Shown here in pieces: positions 58,572 to 64,000 of a stretch of DNA of 64,000 nucleotides. This stretch comes from Paucibacter sediminis. Its GTDB lineage: Bacteria; Pseudomonadota; Gammaproteobacteria; Burkholderiales; Burkholderiaceae_C. Under the pieces are notes generated by a model that worked only from the letters and a program-made list of their open reading frames with translations, did not search any database and was not told where the DNA came from. Positions within the stretch are counted from its first letter, which is position 1. Each line of letters begins with the position of its first letter. The translations under genes were made by a program, and so were the position numbers. The stretch lies in the NCBI RefSeq assembly GCF_030254645.1, contig NZ_CP116346.1, positions 1,158,001 through 1,222,000 on the forward strand. Direction: 5' to 3'.

Positions 58572-60527
58572 TTAGAGCGCACGCTCAAGCGGCGCAACCG
58601 GAATCAGCAGGCAGATCTCGCAGCCGCCCTCCTCGCCCGGCCGCCAGGCGATCTCGGCGCCGATGCGCTGTGCGCGCTTGCGCATATTGCGCAGGCCCTG
58701 GCCGGCGCACGGCGTCTCGGGCAGGCCGCGGCCGTTGTCGTTGATGCTGAGCAGCACCGCGCTGCCATCCTCGTTCAGCCGGGTGCGAAAGCGCACGCGC
58801 GTGGCCTGGGCATGGTGCAGCACATTGCTGAGCGCCTCCTGCACGATGCGCACCAGATCGCGGCCATGCGTGCCCATCAGGCGCGGCAGCGAAGGCGTGT
58901 CGCCCAGCTGCCAGTCCAGTTCCAGGCCCGCGGCCCCCAGGCGCTTGCCCATGCGATGGCGGAAGTTGGCCAGCAGCAGGCTCAGATCGCCATCGTTGAT
59001 GGCGAGGGCGTCGACGGTGAGGCGCATCTCGTCCACGCAATCGTCGAGCAGGCGGCTGAGGGTCTCGCGGTCCATGCCCTGTTCGGCGCCCAGCTTGGCC
59101 ATCAGCAGCTGCGAGCCCAGGCCGTCGTGCATCTCCTGCAGCAGGCGCTCGCGCTCCTCGGCCGCGCTGCGCAGCTGCTCGCTGTGCTGCAGCTCGCGGT
59201 AACGCGCCTCCAGCTCGGCGCTGCGCTGGGCCAGCGCCGCCTCCAGCTCGGCGCGCGCCTGGGTCTGGGCGCGCAGGGAATGCACGAAGCGGCGCTGCAG
59301 CGCAAAGCCGGCCATCATGATGAGGCAGGCATAGCCCACCACGTTCACGTCAACCACGCTGAAGCGCTCGCGCTCCACCAGGGCGAAATAGCTCACATAC
59401 ATCCAGGCCAGCACCGACAGGCCCACCACCGCCGCGCCCATGCCCAGCACCGCGCGGCCGCTGCGCCAGGCGGCCCGCAGCGCCAGCGCCCAGGCCACCA
59501 GCAGCACCAGGCTGCGGCTGCCCAGCGCCCACCAGGGCCAGGGGTGCTGGAAGTCGGTCCAGGCCAGGCCCGCATGGGCGGCCCAGAGGTCCAGCGGCAG
59601 GCCCAGCAGGGCATAGGCCAGCGCCAGGCGCTGCGGCCAGCGCGTCGGCCAGCCCAGCAGCTTGGCCACCAGGAACAGCATCAGCGCCTTGGAGACCACG
59701 TCGGCGGCGTCCAGCAGCATGCGCCACCAGGGCGCCGGCAGCAGCGGCTGGCCCACCAGATAGGGCAGCAGCAGCAGGGCCGCCAGCAGGCAGTAGATGC
59801 CGGTCACGCCGTTCAGCCACTCCTGGCGCAGCGCCAGCCAGACCAGCAGCAGGAACAGGCCGATGATGAGGCCGCAGAGCGCGGTGACCAGGCGCGCGCC
59901 CTGCCAGGCGCGCCGGCTTTCCTGCAGGCTGCGCACCGCCTCGGCCGGCCCCAGCAGCACCGGCGAGAGGCTGCTGCCCTCGAAGCCGGGCGCAAACAGG
60001 CGCAGGGCCAGCCGGTGCTGCCCGGCCACCAGCATCGAGGGCGGCACGTTCACGAGCAGGTTGCGGCTGCCCAGCATCAGGCCGCGCTGCCCGATCTCGA
60101 CCTCGTCGCCCACGCTGGAATAGGCGAGCAACTCGCCGTCCAGGTAGACGGTGACGCTGGGGCGGTGCTGCAGGCTCAGCAGAAAGGGCGTCTGCGCCGG
60201 CTGGCCGAGCTCGAAGTCCAGCAGCAGCCAGTTCGCGCCCAGGGTCGCGCCGCGCACTTGCGACTGTGCAAACGGCAGCAAGACGCGGCGCGCATGCTCG
60301 GGCTGGCGCGCGGGCAGCAGCTCGCTGTCGTCGGAGAACTGCCAGGCCTCGCTGAGGCGCAGCACCTCGGGCGGCAGCGCGGTGTTGTAGCGCTGCGAGA
60401 GCGCATGCAGGCCCAGCATCAGCAGGGCCGGCAGCAGAATGGCCAGCGCCAGCAGCGCCCAGCCATCCAGCCGGCGCGCTGGGGCGGCGGCGCGTGCGGC
60501 CTCCGGCTCCCAGGCGCCAGCCTCCAT
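58572..60527 (-). CDS. 7TMR-DISM type sensor histidine kinase (NarX/UhpB class)
   Basis: A 651-residue kinase. One transmembrane helix (about 22-44) is followed by a periplasmic beta-rich DISMED2-like domain (about 60-200), then about seven transmembrane helices (about 215-410), a coiled coil (about 425-455) and a HisKA_3 dimerisation domain with His467 in LLQEMHDGLGSQL. The ATPase has VQEALSNVLHHAQA and NDNGRGLP. Partners of this class are NarL/FixJ regulators, but none is adjacent. It starts 2 bases after the pntB stop and so belongs to the pnt transcript. Its signal could be linked to the membrane or redox state. Confidence 0.88.
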   Translation of the reverse strand: MEAGAWEPEAARAAAPARRLDGWALLALAILLPALLMLGLHALSQRYNTALPPEVLRLSEAWQFSDDSELLPARQPEHARRVLLPFAQSQVRGATLGANWLLLDFELGQPAQTPFLLSLQHRPSVTVYLDGELLAYSSVGDEVEIGQRGLMLGSRNLLVNVPPSMLVAGQHRLALRLFAPGFEGSSLSPVLLGPAEAVRSLQESRRAWQGARLVTALCGLIIGLFLLLVWLALRQEWLNGVTGIYCLLAALLLLPYLVGQPLLPAPWWRMLLDAADVVSKALMLFLVAKLLGWPTRWPQRLALAYALLGLPLDLWAAHAGLAWTDFQHPWPWWALGSRSLVLLVAWALALRAAWRSGRAVLGMGAAVVGLSVLAWMYVSYFALVERERFSVVDVNVVGYACLIMMAGFALQRRFVHSLRAQTQARAELEAALAQRSAELEARYRELQHSEQLRSAAEERERLLQEMHDGLGSQLLMAKLGAEQGMDRETLSRLLDDCVDEMRLTVDALAINDGDLSLLLANFRHRMGKRLGAAGLELDWQLGDTPSLPRLMGTHGRDLVRIVQEALSNVLHHAQATRVRFRTRLNEDGSAVLLSINDNGRGLPETPCAGQGLRNMRKRAQRIGAEIAWRPGEEGGCEICLLIPVAPLERAL

Positions 60528-60529
60528 CG

Positions 60530-61954
60530 CTACTCCACGGCCTTCAGCATGTCTTCGACCACCTTCTTGGCGTCACCGAACACCATCATGGTCTTGTCCA
60601 TGTAGAACAGCTCGTTGTCCAGGCCCGCATAGCCAGCCGCCATCGAGCGCTTGTTGACGATGATGGTCTTGGCCTTGTAGGCCTCCAGGATGGGCATGCC
60701 GTAGATGGCGCTGCCCTTCACATGCGCGGCGGGGTTCACCACGTCGTTGGCGCCCAGGATGATGGCGACATCGGCCTGGCCGAACTCGCCATTGATGTCC
60801 TCCATCTCGAACACCTGGTCATAAGGCACCTCGGCCTCGGCCAGCAGGACGTTCATGTGGCCGGGCATGCGGCCCGCCACCGGATGGATGGCGTACTTGA
60901 CGATGACGCCCTTCTCGGTGAGCTTGGCCGCCAGCTCCTTCACCGCATGCTGGGCGCGCGCCACCGCCAGGCCATAGCCCGGCACGATGATGACGCTCTC
61001 GGCATTGCCCATGATGAAGGCGGCATCGTCGGCGCTGCCGCTCTTGACGTTGCGCTGCGCGGCACCGCCTGCCGCCGCGGCCGTGGCGTCGCCACCAAAG
61101 CCGCCCAGGATAACGTTGAAGAACGAGCGGTTCATCGCCTTGCACATGATGTACGAGAGGATGGCGCCCGAGCTGCCCACCAGGGAGCCGGCAATGATCA
61201 GCATCGAGTTGTTGAGCGAGAAGCCGATGCCGGCCGCCGCCCAGCCCGAGTAGCTGTTGAGCATCGACACCACCACCGGCATGTCGGCGCCGCCGATCGG
61301 GATGATGATCAACACGCCCAGCACGAAGGCCAGCGCCAGCACGATCATGAAGGCGCCCCAGCTCTCGCTCCAGGCGAAATAGGCACCCAGACCCAGGGTG
61401 GTGACGCCCAGCGCCAGGTTCAGCATGTGCTGGCCGGCAAAGCTCACCGGCGCGCCCTGGAAGAGGCGGAACTTGTACTTGCCGCTGAGCTTGCCGAAGG
61501 CGATCACCGAACCGCTGAAGGTGATGGCACCGATGGCCGCGCCCAGGAACAGCTCGATGCGGTTGCCCACGGGAATGGCCATGCCCTTGGCGGTGATGCC
61601 GAAGGCATAGGGCTCGGCCACCGCGGCCACCGCGATGAACACCGCCGCCAGGCCGATCATGCTGTGCATGAAGGCCACCAGCTCGGGCATCTTGGTCATC
61701 TCCACCTTGTTGGCCATATAGGCGCCGGCGCCGCCGCCGATCACCAGGCCCGCCAGCACATAGCTCAGGCCGAAGGCATTGCCGCCCGCCAGCTTGACGA
61801 TCAGCGCGCCGGTGGTGACGGCGGCGATCGCCATGCCCACCATGCCGAACAGATTGCCCTTGATCGAGGTGGTGGGGTGCGAGAGGCCCTTGAGCGCCTG
61901 GATGAAGCAGATGCTGGCAACCAGGTAGAGGAAGGTGACGAGGTTCAAGCTCAT
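60530..61954 (-). CDS. pntB: NAD(P) transhydrogenase subunit beta
   Basis: A 474-residue membrane subunit. About eight transmembrane helices fill residues 1-270. The soluble NADP(H)-binding domain III (about 290-474) has PGYGLAVARAQHAVKELA, HPVAGRMPGHMNVLLAEA, GANDVVNPAAH and KRSMAAGYAGLDNELFY, all standard. With PntA1 and PntA2 it couples hydride transfer from NADH to NADP+ to proton entry. Its start overlaps pntA2 by four bases, and the sensor kinase gene follows after 2 bases. Confidence 0.96.
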   Translation of the reverse strand: MSLNLVTFLYLVASICFIQALKGLSHPTTSIKGNLFGMVGMAIAAVTTGALIVKLAGGNAFGLSYVLAGLVIGGGAGAYMANKVEMTKMPELVAFMHSMIGLAAVFIAVAAVAEPYAFGITAKGMAIPVGNRIELFLGAAIGAITFSGSVIAFGKLSGKYKFRLFQGAPVSFAGQHMLNLALGVTTLGLGAYFAWSESWGAFMIVLALAFVLGVLIIIPIGGADMPVVVSMLNSYSGWAAAGIGFSLNNSMLIIAGSLVGSSGAILSYIMCKAMNRSFFNVILGGFGGDATAAAAGGAAQRNVKSGSADDAAFIMGNAESVIIVPGYGLAVARAQHAVKELAAKLTEKGVIVKYAIHPVAGRMPGHMNVLLAEAEVPYDQVFEMEDINGEFGQADVAIILGANDVVNPAAHVKGSAIYGMPILEAYKAKTIIVNKRSMAAGYAGLDNELFYMDKTMMVFGDAKKVVEDMLKAVE

Positions 61955-62271
61955 TTCGCGGCCTCCCCGCTCGACGGCTTCTTGTCCTTCTTGCGGAACA
62001 TCTCCAGCATGCGACGCGTCACCAGGAAGCCGCCGAACACGTTCACGGCCGCCAGCGCCACCGCCAGCGTGCCCATGAACTTGCCGAGGTCGGTCTCGGT
62101 CAGCGCCGCCGCCAGCATGGCGCCGACGATGACGATGGCCGAGATCGCGTTGGTGACCGCCATCAGCGGCGTGTGCAGCGCCGGCGTGACATTCCAGACC
62201 ACGTGGTAGCCGACGTAGATCGCCAGCACGAAGATGATCAGATTGATCAGGGTGGGGGATACGGTGTCCAT
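61951..62271 (-). CDS. NAD(P) transhydrogenase alpha subunit 2 (PntA2)
   Basis: A 106-residue protein with three transmembrane helices: LINLIIFVLAIYVGYHVVW, AISAIVIVGAMLAAAL and LAVALAAVNVFGGFLVTRRML. This is the membrane part of PntA encoded as a separate gene, as in Rhodospirillum-type three-subunit transhydrogenases. It is coupled by ATGA to pntB and lies 6 bases after pntA1. Confidence 0.95.
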   Translation of the reverse strand: MDTVSPTLINLIIFVLAIYVGYHVVWNVTPALHTPLMAVTNAISAIVIVGAMLAAALTETDLGKFMGTLAVALAAVNVFGGFLVTRRMLEMFRKKDKKPSSGEAAK

Positions 62272-62277
62272 CGCGGC

Positions 62278-63408
62278 TCAGGTCCTCTTCACTTGTCCGT
62301 CTTGCGTCATCAGGCAGGCGACGACGATGTCGTCATCGGCCGGCACCTGGAAGGCGCCTTCCTTGCTGATCACGAGCTTCAGGAAGTCCAGCACATTGCG
62401 GGCATAGAGGGCCGAGGCATCGGCCGCGACCAGCGCCGCCAGATTGGTCTCGCCCACCAGGGTCACGCCATGCTTGACCACCGTCTGGTCGGTCTCGGTG
62501 AGCGGGCAGTTGCCGCCGCGCCCCTCGGGGCCCTTGCCGGCCGCCAGGTCCACGATCACCGAACCCGGCTTCATGCTCCTGACCATCTCCTCGCTCACCA
62601 GCACCGGGGCGGCACGGCCCGGGATCAGGGCGGTGGTGATCACCACATCGGCCTGGGCCACGCGCTTGGCCACCTCGGCCTGCTGGCGCGCCAGCCAGCT
62701 CGGCGGCATCGGCTTGGCATAACCGCCCACGCCCTCGGCCGCCTCCTTCTCCTCGGCGGTCTCGTAGGGCACGTCGATGAACTTGCCGCCCAGCGACTCG
62801 ACCTGCTCCTTCACCGAAGGGCGCACGTCCGAGGCCTCGATCACCGCGCCCAGGCGCTTGGCGGTGGCAATCGCCTGCAGCCCCGCCACGCCCACGCCCA
62901 GCACCACCACGCGCGCCGCCTTCACGGTGCCCGCGGCCGTCATCAGCATGGGGAAGAAGCGCTGGTAGCGGTCCGCCGCGATCATCACCGCCTTGTAGCC
63001 GGCGATATTGGCCTGGCTGGACAGCACGTCCATGCTTTGCGCCCGCGTGGTGCGCGGCGCGGCTTCCAGCGCGAAGCTGGTCAGGCCGGCCGTGGCCAGC
63101 GCCTGCAGGCCGGGCTTGTCGAAGGGATTCAGCATGCCCACCAGGGCGCTGCCGGGCTTCATCAGCGCCAGCTCCTCGGCATTCGGGCTCTTCACCTTCA
63201 GCACCAGCTCGGCGCCCAGCGCCCCGGCGCGGTCGGTGATCTCGGCACCCGCGGCCGCATAGGCCTCGTCGGTGATGCTGGCCGCCACGCCGGCGCCGCT
63301 CTCCACACGCAAGACATGACCCTGGCTTTTCAGCTTCTTGGCCGTCTCGGGCGTGAGCGCCACACGGGTCTCTCCGGCCGCGCTCTCGCGCGGGACACCT
63401 ATCTGCAT
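62278..63408 (-). CDS. pntA: NAD(P) transhydrogenase alpha subunit 1 (NAD-binding)
   Basis: A 376-residue soluble subunit with the alanine dehydrogenase/PntA fold. N-terminal RESAAGETRVALTPETAKKL, then the NAD-binding Rossmann motif VVVLGVGVAGLQAIATAKRLGA, the RQAEVAKRVAQADVVITTALIPGR segment and DLAAGKGPEGRGGNC. It binds NAD(H) in the three-subunit transhydrogenase. It is the first gene of the pntA1-A2-B-kinase series. AGGAGGA lies just before the ATG. A 110-base gap separates it from the divergent NUDIX gene. Confidence 0.96.
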   Translation of the reverse strand: MQIGVPRESAAGETRVALTPETAKKLKSQGHVLRVESGAGVAASITDEAYAAAGAEITDRAGALGAELVLKVKSPNAEELALMKPGSALVGMLNPFDKPGLQALATAGLTSFALEAAPRTTRAQSMDVLSSQANIAGYKAVMIAADRYQRFFPMLMTAAGTVKAARVVVLGVGVAGLQAIATAKRLGAVIEASDVRPSVKEQVESLGGKFIDVPYETAEEKEAAEGVGGYAKPMPPSWLARQQAEVAKRVAQADVVITTALIPGRAAPVLVSEEMVRSMKPGSVIVDLAAGKGPEGRGGNCPLTETDQTVVKHGVTLVGETNLAALVAADASALYARNVLDFLKLVISKEGAFQVPADDDIVVACLMTQDGQVKRT

Positions 63409-63518
63409 GAATCCTCCTCGCCTTGCGGCCTGGGAATGACTTGATATGGGTAGCTTGCGGCGAGCTTACACAATAGGGATGTCATTCGACACCCGTACAA
63501 GCGCGAAAGAGACAGTTC

Positions 63519-64000
63519 ATGAACAACGAAAGATGGAAGCCCAGCGTCACTGTCGCGGCGGTGATTGAGGATAGGGGCCGTTTCCTGCTGGTGGAAGAGC
63601 AAACGCCGGAAGGTTTGATGTTCAACAACCCGGCCGGCCACCTGGACCCGGGCGAGTCGCCGCTGGAGGCGGTGGTGCGCGAGGCGCTGGAAGAGACGGC
63701 GCGCGCCTTCGAGCCCGAGGCCTTGCTGGGCCTCTACATGGCGCGCTTCCAGCGGCCCGCCCGGCATGAGGACGTGACTTATCTGCGCCTGGCCTACACC
63801 GGCCGCGTGGGCGAGCCGATCCCGGGCCGCACGCTGGACCGCGGCATCCTGCGCACCCTCTGGATGACGCTGGAGGAGCTGCGCGCCACCGCTGCGCGCC
63901 ATCGCAGCCCGCTGGTGCTGCGCTGCGTGGAGGACCATCTGGCGGGCCGCCGCCTGCCGCTGGACGCCGTCCATGTGGATGGTTCGCTGTACGAGCCGCT
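63519..64000 (+). CDS. NUDIX hydrolase (NudJ-like), cut by the window end
   Basis: An open frame begins at ATG 63519 and runs off the right edge with at least 160 residues. The NUDIX box is GHLDPGESPLEAVVREALEETA: G-x5-E and R-E-x-x-E-E are intact, but the usual Gly after E-E-T is Ala. The start MNNERWKPSVTVAAVIEDRGRFLLVEEQ is like NudJ, a phosphatase on thiamine pyrophosphate and nucleoside diphosphates. In many betaproteobacteria such a gene precedes mnmA, but that gene would lie outside the window. It is divergent from pntA1. Confidence 0.88.
   Translation, partial: MNNERWKPSVTVAAVIEDRGRFLLVEEQTPEGLMFNNPAGHLDPGESPLEAVVREALEETARAFEPEALLGLYMARFQRPARHEDVTYLRLAYTGRVGEPIPGRTLDRGILRTLWMTLEELRATAARHRSPLVLRCVEDHLAGRRLPLDAVHVDGSLYEP

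Overview
This is 64 kb of very GC-rich DNA with about 58 densely packed protein genes on both strands. It carries no rRNA, tRNA, insertion sequence, phage gene or CRISPR array that I can see. The gene content points to a free-living betaproteobacterium of the order Burkholderiales, most like the Roseateles / Pelomonas / Paucibacter / Rubrivivax group: two PEP-CTERM proteins, an lptA-lptB-rpoN cluster, a proton-translocating transhydrogenase split as pntA1-pntA2-pntB, a DUF898-M48 pair, and several cyclic-di-GMP and two-component proteins. The genus is inferred from content, not proven. Most of the window looks like ordinary chromosome.

Layout. 1-7 kb: the tail of an Ig-like surface protein, a PEP-CTERM protein behind a convincing sigma-54 promoter, a degenerate response regulator, a glutathione transferase, a DUF898-M48 pair, a CHRD-type PEP-CTERM protein and a CodA-family deaminase. 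7-10 kb: a BlaI repressor overlapping a BlaR1-like M56 protease fused to an S11 penicillin-binding-protein domain, then a lipoprotein esterase. 10-17.5 kb: acetyltransferases, a binding protein, purB, a tandem YCII protein, an AraC-GyrI regulator and a PAS-GGDEF-EAL protein. 17.4-24.7 kb: a minus-strand operon of two glutamate/aspartate binding proteins, gltJKL and a DctB/DctD-type (AauS/AauR-like) two-component pair, with a sigma-54 promoter and paired upstream dyads at its head. 25-34.6 kb: a GNAT-NTF2 fusion, pyrF, a large hybrid kinase, an esterase, an M14 carboxypeptidase and a LytS/LytR-type pair. 34.6-43.4 kb: YafJ-type amidotransferase plus geranylgeranyl-reductase-like oxidoreductase, a DksA-like protein, a TonB receptor, and malate synthase G with a divergent LysR regulator. 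43.4-51.4 kb: a PsiF protein, a protein kinase with a cyclic-nucleotide-binding domain, argS, a SPOR protein, DsbA, lptA, lptB and rpoN. 51.4-64 kb: a second GGDEF-EAL protein, RlmL and RsmE methyltransferases, fadD, a sensor kinase directly behind the pnt operon, the pnt genes, and a NUDIX hydrolase cut by the window end.

Connections. rpoN lies in the same window as two sequences that look like its promoters, one before a PEP-CTERM gene and one before the glutamate uptake operon. The latter operon encodes its own NtrC-family activator, so uptake of acidic amino acids is probably self-regulated through sigma-54. The BlaI-BlaR pair has a palindromic operator inside its promoter spacer, and its sensor domain differs from that of classical BlaR1. 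The CodA homologue has lost the residue that excludes 5-methylcytosine in the E. coli enzyme. These are the parts most worth following up.

No gene-free stretch exceeds 300 bases. Start sites were set by family alignment from memory and by ribosome-binding sites, and alternatives are stated where they matter.
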